Positions 54,840-64,000 of a stretch of DNA of 64,000 nucleotides are shown here, piece by piece. The stretch covers positions 1,426,001 through 1,490,000 of the forward strand of contig CM066296.1 of NCBI GenBank assembly GCA_033816765.1, written 5' to 3'. The position numbers and the translations under genes were made by a program. Position 1 is the first letter of the stretch, and each line of letters starts with the position of its first letter. Source of the stretch: Nothopassalora personata. Lineage: Eukaryota > Ascomycota > Dothideomycetes > Mycosphaerellales > Mycosphaerellaceae. The notes beneath the pieces are model-generated. The model saw nothing but the letters and a program-made list of their open reading frames with translations, searched no databases and was not told where the DNA came from.

Positions 54840-55870
54840 ATGTCGTCGCTTCGTATTCGGCAGCCTTTCGCCGGTAAGTCATCACCGCATCATGTGTGTA
54901 CAGGCAGCTGCGGGCATGTGAAGATGACATCCCTCAACAGCTTCATTCGCGGTCCTGCTGCTAGTCTCAGCCTACCTCGGTCTCTCGACGCAGAAGCTCC
55001 CTCAGTATGGGCAGAGTGACAAAGGACTGCACTTCATAACCTTCTTCCTGCTTACAGTGAGTACAATCCCAATCACTGGCACGTTGCGACAGGATCAGAG
55101 GGCAAGGCAGCCAAGCATCACCACATGGCCCGCCAAAGAACACAACCTATACCATGACGAGAGTGGTATCATGGTCACACTATGTCTTGAACAATTCATA
55201 GCTTCCTGCTCCTCAAGCTCGACTCTTGACGAACTACGACCCAACCATCCTCAGTCAATCCTACCGCCCCATACCTCTCACTTCCACCTCATCCAGACAA
55301 CGCTGTCTCTCCCACCGCCGCCACAACACACTAACACAACCCGCATAGACCACCTTCTACTGGACCCCCGACCTCCCCCGCCGACGCACAATCCATCTAA
55401 CCCTCCTCACCATCACAGCCAGCCTCGCAATCGGCTCCGAAATCCTCCAAGCCCTCCTCCCCAACGGCCGCGACTTCGATCCCTTCGACATCCTCGCAAA
55501 CGTCCTAGGTTCAACCGCCTCCCTCCTCCTTTGCTCTCTCTACCACAAACGCATGCTCGAGCGTCGCCGGAAGAATAAACACTACGACATTGTGCCCGGG
55601 GAGGAACTTACAGACGACGCGGATGCGGAATTGGATGATCTAGGGAGAGCGGAGGCGGGACTGGGAGCGCAGGAGACTGGAACCATCTCGGCGGAAGCTG
55701 CGCCGCAGGCCGATGGGGGTGCAGTGAAGAATGTGGATGTGAGTAAGGAGCTCGATAATTGGGATGAGAATGACGAGGATTGGGAGGAAGAGGGTGCTGA
55801 GGGAGCGAGAGTTGGCGCGGGAGTTGGTGGAGATACTGGAGGAGAGGATGCGAAGAAGAGGGTTGATTGA
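54840..55870 (+). CDS. VanZ-like membrane protein
   Basis: Exons 54840-54873, 54941-55056 and 55349-55870 (introns 67 and 292 nt) give 223 residues. The VanZ-type fold is clear: AVLLLVSAYLGLST (first membrane span), QSDKGLHFITFFLLT, RTIHLTLLTITASLAIGSEILQ, LLPNGRDFDPFDILANVLGSTASLLLC. The C-terminal 90 residues are acidic, Gly/Ala-rich and cytosolic-looking. Bacterial VanZ gives low-level teicoplanin resistance, but the role of the fungal proteins is unknown. The second intron is unusually long for this window; its acceptor was chosen because it restores the DKGLHF...FYW frame. Confidence 0.85.
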
Positions 55871-56689
55871 TTGCGTGTATGAGTGATGGGTATCATCAGG
55901 CTCTGGTAGCAGAGTAGGCCAGGACTTTGACTACGGATGAAGTCGTATTACAATGCCGTTTTATGATCCCATACTGTCAATATGACGGCAGTACTGCCTG
56001 CAACTGCAGAGCAGTGTGACTGCAGATCATTCTACTCAGGTGAGCATGGGCGCACTTTGGTGTCACAATTGTGCTACAAGAGCGACAACAGTCAATTTGA
56101 GGACCGAAATAATGTCAAGAACGAAGGACAAGAAAGCGGCCATGCAGCTCTCAAAAAGTACGCCAGCGAGTGGGCATGCCGACGGCAGCATGACATGACC
56201 GGCACGGCATCATTTCAAGTGCGCTTGCTCACGTTGGTGTTGGCATGGCAGGCTCAGAGCAAGGGGCATGACCTTCAAGCACACACAAAATGCAGTGAAG
56301 CACAAGATCCCACATGACGCCGTGCGATGGCACAGCGGACAGGAACTTGAAGCCGGTCTTTCCAGCAACAAGGCGAAGCCTCACCGAGTCAGCTTGTCGT
56401 CACACAAGCAGACCCTCAGCATTCTGGGAGATATCTCATAAAAGATTCTCCGGAGGGGTTCATCTGAACTGAATCAGGTACGCGCCTCATAACATAGGTT
56501 GTCATTTTGAAGTGAAGCTATGTTTCTATCATAACTTCAGACCAGCCTTGTAGCAGAAATCGCCGGGTGAGATATTCGTGCTCTTCCAAGCACTTGATCA
56601 TCCCGACATGCTGTGCGCCTCTTCATCTTGACTCGGCCCGTCGAGTACCTCTCGCGAAACCTCGTCATCGAGATTCGAGTTCTGTTCGT
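55871..56689. other. Convergent intergenic region
   Basis: About 820 bp between the 3' ends of the VanZ-like gene and eS26. One 111-codon plus ORF (55982-56317) has no recognisable features. Confidence 0.5.
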
Positions 56690-57176
56690 CTATGCGGAGG
56701 CCTGGGCGCCGAGTGGCTTCTGGACGGTCTGGGCTGGGTTGACCTTCTTGCCATCCTTGTTGTAGCGAACACGTGGTGGTGGTGCACGGTTGCGGCGACC
56801 TTCGCGCGAGCGGACACTGTCATTGAACCGTCAGGGGCTGTAGACTGTTAGAGGATGTTGATGTCCATACCGAACGATCTTTCCGTGGATAGCGCAAGAA
56901 ACGCAGTACTGCAGCTTCAAGTACATCTTTGGGACGGAGTACTCGGCGAAGACGGAGGCGTCAGAGATGTCACGGATGGCGGCGGACTCGACCATGTTGC
57001 GGATGGTGAATCTCTTGATTGCCTTGTCTTTTGGTGTGCATCGCGAGCAGTTGGAGCAGCGGATTGGCTTCACGTCTGCGGTGTGTGAGTAGATGTGGTG
57101 TGTACTGTGATGGAGTGATTTTCTTACGGCCGCGGCCCTTCTTGTTGCGACCGTTGGATGCGCGCTTCTTGACCAT
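56690..57176 (-). CDS. rps26: 40S ribosomal protein eS26
   Basis: Exons 57176-57128, 57075-56871 and 56816-56690 (minus; introns 52 and 54 nt) give 126 residues. The start [21 protein letters not shown], the zinc-binding cysteines (RCSNCSRC...YCVSCAIH) and [11 protein letters not shown] are diagnostic. The C-terminus [19 protein letters not shown] is normal for eS26, followed by a short Gln/Ala tail. eS26 lines the mRNA exit channel of the 40S subunit. Two introns near the 5' part are typical of fungal ribosomal protein genes. Confidence 0.95.
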
Positions 57177-57541
57177 CTTTGCAACTGGGTGGTGGGTGTT
57201 GTGCTGGAGGGTTAGTGAAGCACGAAGGACGAAGAGTCGAAGGTATGACGATGTTCGCTGGGCTGAATTTGAGGTGTGTGTTGCGAGCCTCAGAAATTAG
57301 GCACGAGTCTTGTGATGCAAGAAAGCGGTTTAGCGTCGGCATCTTAGCAGCCGACATGCTCAAGGGTTGTTTACCTGCGCAATCCAGGGTTGGCGCTCTC
57401 GACATCTGGAGCTCTCATAAAACTGGTTGTTGTTATCGTCGCGGGACGTTGCACCTGCAACACCGTCTACACTAGCAACAAACCACTCATTGGCCGACAC
57501 CATCACGCAGGAGCCTATCACGTGAGGGGGGGTTGGACAGC
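57177..57541. other. Divergent promoter region
   Basis: About 365 bp between eS26 and the CBS-PB1 gene, transcribed apart. It should include the eS26 promoter and 5' UTR. No gene. Confidence 0.6.
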
Positions 57542-59607
57542 ATGTCGACAATGAGCGGTCAGCGAGGCACACCGAAGGGGAAGAGCGAGTATGCTTCAGC
57601 TTCAGCATCAGGAGGCACAATCTCTGGCATTCCTCGACCAAAGCTCGAGTCGACGGTCAGCGATGCGCAGACATCCCTCAGTGCCAGCAGGGCAAAGACG
57701 TCAAAGCGCGATGAGGTACGGACTTCAATCACATGCGAGATGATGCTCGTTGCAACGACTAAGAAACACGCTAGGCACTACGGAAGAAGCTCGAGGGCGA
57801 CCTCAGCAAGAAGCGCGGTGCTGCTGGGCGGGCACGACAGACGCGAAAAGCACCGCCGGGCACAGTCCTCGCCCTCCGACCGAATCAGGCCCTCCAGATT
57901 AGGCCCAACACGACTGTCACCGAGGCAGCCCAGATGATGGCCGCTAAGCGCGAAGACTGTGTGCTGGTGACCGACGACGACGACCGAATTGCAGGGATAT
58001 TCACCGCGAAAGATCTGGCATTCCGAGTGGTCGGCGCTGGGCTTAAGGCGAACAGCGTGACCATTGCCGAGATCATGACCAAGAACCCGCTATGCGCCAA
58101 CACCGACACCAGTGCGACCGATGCGCTCGACCTTATGGTGCGGAAGGGCTTCAGGCATTTGCCAGTCATGGATGAGAACCACGACATCTCGGGTGTGCTG
58201 GACATTACAAAGTGTTTTTACGATGCAATGGAGAAGCTGGAGCGCGCATACACATCGTCGAAGAAGCTCTACGATGCGCTAGAAGGTGTGCAAGCAGAGC
58301 TAGGCTCAAGTCAGCCACAGCAAATCATCCAGTATGTCGAGGCTGTCCGTCAACGCATGTCTGGCCCAACTCTAGAGTCTGTCTTGACAGGCCTGCCACC
58401 GACCACTGTCTCAGTCCGGACGAGCGTCAAAGAGGCCGCTCAACTCATGAAGGATAACCACACCACAGCAGTTCTTGTCCAAGACCAAGGCCAGATCACT
58501 GGTATCTTCACCTCAAAGGATGTTGTCTTGCGTGTCATTGCGGCAGGTCTCGATCCCACCACTTGCAGTGTCATTCGTGTCATGACACCGCACCCGGACT
58601 TTGCGCCTCTGGATATGAGCATCCAGCAAGCTCTGAGGAAGATGCATGATGGCCACTATCTCAACCTTCCGGTCATGAACAAGGAAAGCGACGAGATTGT
58701 TGGCATGGTCGATGTTCTCAAGCTCACCTACGCCACTCTCGATCAGATCAACGGCATGTCAACTGGCGACAACGAAGGCCCTGCCTGGAACAAGTTCTGG
58801 ATGTCCATGGACCATGGTGACACCGAGTCGATGATGTCGGGTGAGGGCAGTCACAGCCATGCTCCTTTCGATGCGAGATCTGGTATGATGTCGCCCGATG
58901 TTCCTCATCGACTGGCTATGGACCGCGGAGACAGCGTACTTCCCACAGACTCGGCATCCCACAACGGCGGCGAGGACGAGGCCTCTGCGCTTGCTGGTGC
59001 CATCGAGGACAAGCCATTCACCTTCAAGTTCAAAGCTCCAGGCGGTCGTGTCCATCGTCTGCAGGTCGTCCCATCGGCTGGTCTGGCAGAGGTTGTCAGC
59101 CACGTCGCCGAGAAGCTCGGCCACGAAGCTGATACTATCGGCGGCGTGCCGACCTTTGAGGGTGGAAAGCTCGGTCACGCTGGCTTCGCCCTAAGCTACA
59201 TGGACAACGAGGGAGATACTGTCTCCATCACGACTGACCATGACCTCCTCGAGGCTATCATGATGGCTCGCACAGCACGCAAAGACAAGGTCGACCTCTT
59301 CGTGCACGACCCAGAGAAGCCGGCTCTGCCTGCTACCGTTGACCCACAACCCGCCATAATCCCTCCTACACCACCTGAGAGCTCCATCAGACATCGCAGC
59401 AGGCGATATGAAAGCAGTGACGAGCAAGAAGAGGAAGACTCGCCCAGCGTTCGCCGACGGAACCGCAAATCAGAAGCTGCGCAACCTGCAAAGGCTCAAG
59501 ACGCTATCATCCCAGGTATGCCGAACGAGCTGCTGTTGCCGGGCGCTGTCGTGGTACTTGGTGTGGTCATTGTCATCACCTTCACGCTCGGCCGCTCAAG
59601 CAGATAG
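57542..59607 (+). CDS. CBS- and PB1-domain protein with C-terminal membrane anchor
   Basis: Exons 57542-57715 and 57775-59607 (59-nt intron) give 668 residues. Four CBS motifs are visible as two pairs: VLALRPNQALQIRPNTTVTEAAQMM...CVLVTDDD, then ITKNPLCANTDTSATDALDLM, and a second pair starting VSVRTSVKEAAQLM and HPDFAPLDMSIQQALRKMH. A PB1 domain follows (FTFKFKAPGGRVHRLQVVPS...YMDNEGDTVSITTDHDLLEAI, about 415-505). The protein ends in one hydrophobic span (LLLPGAVVVLGVVIVITFTLG), which suggests a tail-anchored protein. CBS pairs bind adenine nucleotides, and PB1 domains pair signalling proteins; the specific role is unknown. Confidence 0.92.
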
Positions 59608-60312
59608 TCCTCCTGCTGCATCGCGTGGTGGTCGTTAATACTCCATTCCCTAGAAGGAGCGCATTTCTTCTCTTACTCTTGTCAGCGATACTCTACATGA
59701 CGCTTTCCTGCACTGATACCACTACAGCAATTCCAGTCCTTTGATAGCCAGAGCTCAGAACGGTTCTTCCTTCAATGGTTCTTTTGATTCATGCGAAATT
59801 TGCACCATTGAGTACTACGAAGCACTCAGGACGCGAATGCGCTATCGCCGTCCTAGCTCCGTGAGCAGCCAGCAGCCCAATCCATCAAGGTCATGTTTGG
59901 CGAATGATGTAACCTCGTCCCAAGCACTTCACCCCTTTCGACTTTCCTCGGGCACAACTACTGGCAAGTAGTTATTGATTGCAAAGCAGAATACGTCCAA
60001 CAACAATGATTCCACATTATGCTGCCCTGCAGCCCAGCTCTGAATTTCGACGTCATGGCAGGAGCGGGGGCCCATGCTGTGCACCTCGCGCTACCGGACT
60101 CGGCAATAGGTGAAGGTCTCGACCAGGAAATCGATTTGGAACCGATCTCATCTGCTGACTGGGCGCCGTCGTGCCACAGCTAGCTCAGCTGTCCCATTGT
60201 TCCGAGCTGGAATACAAATAAGCACTGCAAAGGAGCTACCACAGGCGCTCATCACACTTCTCCATTCTCTTTTGCCCACACTCAAGAGCAACGAACTTTG
60301 TATTGATTCAGA
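59608..60312. other. Intergenic region
   Basis: About 700 bp between the CBS-PB1 gene and the GFA gene on the same strand. No supported gene; it includes a 3' UTR and promoter. Confidence 0.5.
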
Positions 60313-61080
60313 ATGGCTGGCAAGGAACAGATCAACCTCCCATCTAAGGGAGCAAGAGGTGGTCCAGATGCAAAGACTGCTACTGCGACTTGTTATTGTG
60401 GTGCTGTGCAGATTGAAGTTGTATGCCTTCTCTGTTCTCTTGCTTCTTTTCGCTTTCATATTGCTGACGTTCGCTCCTCACCAGCCAACAGAAGGCGATG
60501 GCCTCGTCGATACTTTCATCTGTCATTGTACGGATTGTCGCAAGTATGTCTCCCTCATCCTACATATCGCCTACCGAGCAAAGAGAGCTGGATACGAGAA
60601 GATCTTCCAAAACTAAACAACTGCCCCCACCAGAATCACGGCCTCGACCTTCGCCTCTAACTTCGTCGTAAAAGACACGCACCTCAAGCACCTCCGCGGC
60701 GAAGAGAAATTGACAAAGTTCAAGCAAGATAAAACAATCGCAACTGGCAACAGCATGGAAAACAGTTTTTGCAGGTAATCTTGCATCCCCCCCCCCCCCT
60801 TTTTCTGCTTCCCACCCACAGCAAGGCCTAACAAACTCACAGCATCTGTGGTACCCTCCTCTACCGACGCTCTTCTGGATATCCGGGAATGAGTATCCCG
60901 AGAATCGGCACGATCGATGATTTCGCCCTGCAGGAGACCAAGTTCAAACCCAGAATTGAGACTTTTGAGAAAGATCGCGTGGGGTGGTTGCAGCCGTCCA
61001 AGGCGGAGGAGCATTGTGATGGCGCGTTTTATACTGCGGGCAAGCAGTGGAAGAGTAGTCACGATGGGGCTAGTGGATGA
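60313..61080 (+). CDS. GFA-family (glutathione-dependent formaldehyde-activating type) zinc protein
   Basis: Exons 60313-60420, 60485-60543, 60634-60774 and 60843-61080 (introns 64, 90 and 68 nt) give 181 residues. The zinc-binding cysteines of the GFA fold are in order: CYCGAV, CHCTDCRK, ENSFCSICGTLLYR. The body contains TASTFASNFVVKD and a C-terminal tail with GAFYTAGKQWK. Family members are related to Gfa of Paracoccus and to CENP-V; the substrate of this one is unknown. The third intron contains a poly-C run (about 60787-60799) that could trouble sequencing. Confidence 0.88.
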
Positions 61081-61942
61081 CTGGATGGAGAGAGGATGAG
61101 GAAGGGGGGAAAGGAGAGGTTGTGAGAAAGATAGAGTGGAGAGGGAAAGTCTAAACATATCGACAGAGAAGATGCGAAACAGTCTAGACTCGAAGAAAAC
61201 TACAAGAACAACGAAATTGCCACAGAGAAAAACATCATCCACTGATTCTGAAAGGATCCGACAACCCCGTGGACAAGCACACCCTTCAACAGAGACTAAC
61301 AGATGCACCAATACGGTACGGCACGGTACGACATCACACCGATACATTCATCCAAACCAAATATTGGCGCATCCTCTGGAGAAAACCTCGCTTCATCAAT
61401 GCGATAGATCTTACTCCCAACTTATCGTTCTCTAAAGTAGAGTCACCTGCCTACGACTGCATGCATGTGAAGTTGAAGGAGAAGAACAATGTTGGGGAAA
61501 AATTTCTGGCGTAGGTCTCTCGGTTTTTGCCTTTTTCGCGATCAGTCAAGGACTTGAGTTGGTAATGTGGGTGGGTGGGTGGGTGTATGTGGACGCCCGA
61601 AGAGCTTGGAGCGCGACTGTTGATGATGCGGACTTATTAGGTTCTCCGTGCAAGACGAGCTGTACCCTGGCAAGCGAGCGAGCGAGAGAGCTGGCGCACG
61701 TTCATGTTGAGTTTTTCCAGTTCCAGTCTATGATGGACCGGAGCGCTGAGCGCCTGGTGGGCAGCAAAAGTCGTCGACGGCTTCCGAGTGAGTTGAAGTA
61801 CATATCCATGAAAGATCGTTTCGTACATTTAGTACATTCTCATGCTGTCATACTCACCAAGCATCATAGATAGCTACAAGTTCCTTGCCCATCATCCATC
61901 CATCCATCCAGTAGTACTGGCCCCTTCTCCAGTGCTTCGCCT
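61081..61942. other. Convergent intergenic region with simple repeats
   Basis: About 860 bp between the 3' ends of the GFA gene and the next minus-strand gene. It has a GTGG run near 61568-61583 and CCAT repeats near 61890-61910. No supported gene. Confidence 0.5.
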
Positions 61943-62926
61943 TTACCCAACCCCAACAAATCTAACACTCCTTCTCCCCTCAGCATCAGCCTCCCCGCCA
62001 GGTCGTACGGGATCACTCGATCCCCTGTTCCTCCTCTGCATCCTCCTCGCCCTTGCTTCTCTCGCCTCCCTCGCCTTCCACTCCTCCACCGCCTTCCTCC
62101 GCTTCTGACTCCTCACATACGCAATCGCCGCCGTAGGCCTAAACCCAAGCCCATTGATTCCCTCGCCATCATCGTCTGGAGAGGTAGGATCAATTTCATG
62201 CCCGGTGATTTCGGACTCTTGCCAGGTGAGAGCTGCCAGGTCCAGATCTTCTGAAGCCGATGATTGAGGGAGGGGGATGTCGATGGCCATGGCGGCATGC
62301 TCGTCTCGAGCCTTGGTGCTGGTGCTTGGATCTGGTTGGTACATTGTGAAGAGGGATGGGGAAAATGGTCTTTGGGCTGGAGGGCTCGAGGTTGGCACAT
62401 GTGATACATCTTGCGGAGCCTTTTGGAAAAATTTCAGGGCCTTTGTAGGTGACACCGGTGGCGACGGGGACATGTTCGCCTCATGTTCATGTGCAACCGG
62501 CGTCTCAGCCACTTCCACCGTCGCGACACTTTCCGGCACTTCCAGTAACGGTCGCTCGTTGCCTGGCGTACAAACTCCCGCAGAGACGTGAAACACTTCA
62601 CGCAGTCGCGGATCTCGCTTCAATCGTTTCCTGGGCGATTGCGAACTACTCGGCAGCTCTCCATCTTGGCTTGGCGCTGATCGGATATCAAGGTCTTGTA
62701 GTCTTTCGGCCACTTTCGTCCTTGGGCTGTTCGCTCCAGTCTCGGGGGTCATGTCTCGTTGAAATGCAGCAGTATTCACACACCAAGAGTCGGACTTGGC
62801 TGGTGACTGCTCGGTCCTCTTGCGCTTAGGTGAAGCTGAGGCATCTGGGTCACGTGGCGGGGTATTTCTGGGCGTGGGCGAGCGATATGGCGGGTTACGT
62901 GGTCGCGGCAATGTCAATGTGATCAT
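61943..62926 (-). CDS. Conserved-looking hypothetical protein, probably nuclear
   Basis: A single-exon ORF of 327 residues from the ATG of MITLTLPRPR. The protein is Pro/Ser-rich with basic clusters (SPKRKRTEQSP, SPRKRLKRDPRL) that look like nuclear localisation signals. The C-terminus is the most ordered part: DLAALTWQESEITGH, GEGINGLGFRPTAAIAYVRSQKRRKAVEEW and a long Arg/Ala helix. I have seen this kind of C-terminus in Dothideomycete hypotheticals but know no function. The many SP/TP sites could be kinase targets. Confidence 0.75.
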   Translation of the reverse strand: MITLTLPRPRNPPYRSPTPRNTPPRDPDASASPKRKRTEQSPAKSDSWCVNTAAFQRDMTPETGANSPRTKVAERLQDLDIRSAPSQDGELPSSSQSPRKRLKRDPRLREVFHVSAGVCTPGNERPLLEVPESVATVEVAETPVAHEHEANMSPSPPVSPTKALKFFQKAPQDVSHVPTSSPPAQRPFSPSLFTMYQPDPSTSTKARDEHAAMAIDIPLPQSSASEDLDLAALTWQESEITGHEIDPTSPDDDGEGINGLGFRPTAAIAYVRSQKRRKAVEEWKAREAREARARRMQRRNRGSSDPVRPGGEADAEGRRSVRFVGVG

Positions 62927-63297
62927 GCTAACGTGTATTTGAGGGGGTGCGTGACGTCCCGTGGAGTGAGTTGTGAATGTCTGCAAAAAGTGGATGTAGA
63001 GGTGTGGTTTGTATTGTATGTAGGTGGGCAAAGATCGAGGAGGGGTCCAGGCATCTGTGCCGTGCCAATCAGCTTACTCGTGTGCCTAAAACCACAACAC
63101 AAGAAGCTTCAATTACATGTACACTACTGATACATATAATGCGCTTGGGTATAAGTCTCGTCCATGCGCCTTCACCCAAAACTCATAGCCCCTATCGCTA
63201 TCCGACGAAAGATCATGGAGCTGTCATCCACTCAATCATCCAAGTCATCAACGTCCAACCAATGTCCTATCCAACCACTGTCGTTTGCTCAACGTGC
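62927..63297. other. Intergenic region
   Basis: About 370 bp between the hypothetical gene's 5' end and the 3' end of the edge gene. No supported gene. Confidence 0.5.
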
Positions 63298-64000
63298 TCA
63301 ACCTGAAGTGTAAATTCCGCGAGGTGCGACCCCTCCCATCGTCGAGTGCATGGTTGGTAGATCATACGCATCATCGTCCTTAGCGACTGGGCTCAGACGG
63401 CCCTCTGCTTTTCTCGCGTACACGGCGTCCTTGGCCTTTTGCGCTGCTGTCAAGCTGTCAATATAAGTGCGAAATTTGACAATCTCGCGTAGCAAGTAAT
63501 CCGACTTGCGCTGCCAATTCGCCATGGCTTTTTGCAAGTTCGGGTGGCGCGGCGAAAACTACTCGAATGTCAGCAAGAAGTCAGGATCGATACTGTGTTG
63601 CAACTTACAGCAAGTTCAATCGCATGTTTCATTTCCTGGTGTTTGGCCAGCTCTTCTTCCTGGCTGGTCACATAAGCCGTCAGCTGCCTAAGTTGGTCGA
63701 CTTCCATCAGCTGGCTGGCCATCATCGACTGAGTCGGGGGCTGCCACTCCATGATCGTGGCTCGGTCGCCACTCGTCTTGGGCTTCGTACCACTGCCGAA
63801 CCCAGCGTCGAAGCTGTTCCGGATCGAAGACTGAAGGCTTCCACGGCGCTCTCGTGCTGTTCGGTCGGTGGACATGCTGTGCGAATGCCCCGCATTGCGC
63901 GTCTGCATTGAAGAAGGAGGATGCTGGAAGCTCTCGGAGCGGTCGAGTATCGCAGGATTCACAATGTTCTCCGACCAGCCATACTCGATGTTCGACACGC
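63298..64000 (-). CDS. Hypothetical protein, 5' end beyond the window
   Basis: The minus-strand frame is open at the right edge and runs to 63609; a 50-nt intron (63608-63559, GTAAGT...TAG) joins it to 63558-63298. The visible 216 or so codons encode a Ser/Arg/Gln-rich region, then a helical stretch (QLMEVDQLRQLTAYVTSQEEELAKHQEMKHAIEL, coiled-coil-like, here only described by its hydrophobic spacing), then SDYLLREIVKFRTYIDSLT and a tail ending APRGIYTSG. No domain is recognised. The true start lies past 64000. Confidence 0.7.

Noticed and set aside
1..64000. CRISPR arrays, secondary-metabolite cluster or viral insertion
   Set aside because: No regularly spaced repeats, no PKS/NRPS/terpene-cyclase core gene and no viral replication genes were found on either strand.

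Overview
The window looks like nuclear DNA of a filamentous ascomycete (Pezizomycotina). I would guess a plant-associated Dothideomycete, but that is inference. Supporting signs are intron-poor genes with mostly 46-95 nt GT-AG introns, RIP-type CpA-to-TpA decay in the repeat island, a HET-domain pseudogene, a candidate Ecp2/Hce2-type effector, and many LPxExRxxIY (F-box/2EXR-like) proteins.

Layout. 1-8.4 kb is a repeat island. A complete Copia LTR retrotransposon (790-6403; two 247-bp LTRs, 5-bp target duplication, tRNA-iMet-type primer site) sits inside older, more heavily mutated retroelement remnants that read on the minus strand. At about 8.4 kb the composition switches abruptly to gene-rich DNA. 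8.6-11.2 kb holds eIF3k and a PDCD2/Tsr4-like ribosome-assembly factor, converging. 11.4-18.2 kb is accessory: a 2EXR-like gene, a decayed HET gene, a small secreted Hce2-like protein and a disrupted orphan gene. 18.8-23.4 kb holds a CRAL-TRIO lipid-binding protein and an F-box/transglutaminase-like/YccV protein. 23.6-32 kb is again accessory, with fragments of one repeated F-box-like family, a 2EXR-like gene, a membrane protein and a patatin-related protein.

Threonyl-tRNA synthetase (32.4-34.9 kb) is followed by a sparse stretch with a secreted cysteine-rich protein, the mitochondrial factor COA6, a split tRNA-like sequence and a 2EXR-like protein carrying four copies of a basic RRLRSKRWLLDNT-type module. 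42.2-46.8 kb holds a predicted GPI-anchored secreted protein, a WLM (Wss1-type) metalloprotease and a dienelactone-hydrolase/SnoaL-like protein. 46.9-49.9 kb carries decayed relatives of the 2EXR-like family. 50-63 kb is a housekeeping block: SAGA subunit Spt7, a VanZ-like protein, ribosomal protein eS26, a CBS-PB1 protein, a GFA-family protein and a conserved nuclear-looking hypothetical. The last gene (63.3 kb onward) runs off the right edge.

The housekeeping genes cover translation and ribosome assembly (eIF3k, Tsr4, ThrRS, eS26), transcription (Spt7), DNA-protein crosslink repair (WLM), respiration (COA6) and lipid traffic (CRAL-TRIO). I see no biosynthetic cluster and no CRISPR array. 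The most unusual items are the RRLRSKRWLLDNT repeat protein and its decaying neighbours, the effector-like protein with a tandem 15-residue insertion, the open frame running past the Spt7 stop codon, and the layered RIP history of the nested transposons. Exon coordinates come from my own reading of splice signals and frames; no similarity search or transcript data were available.
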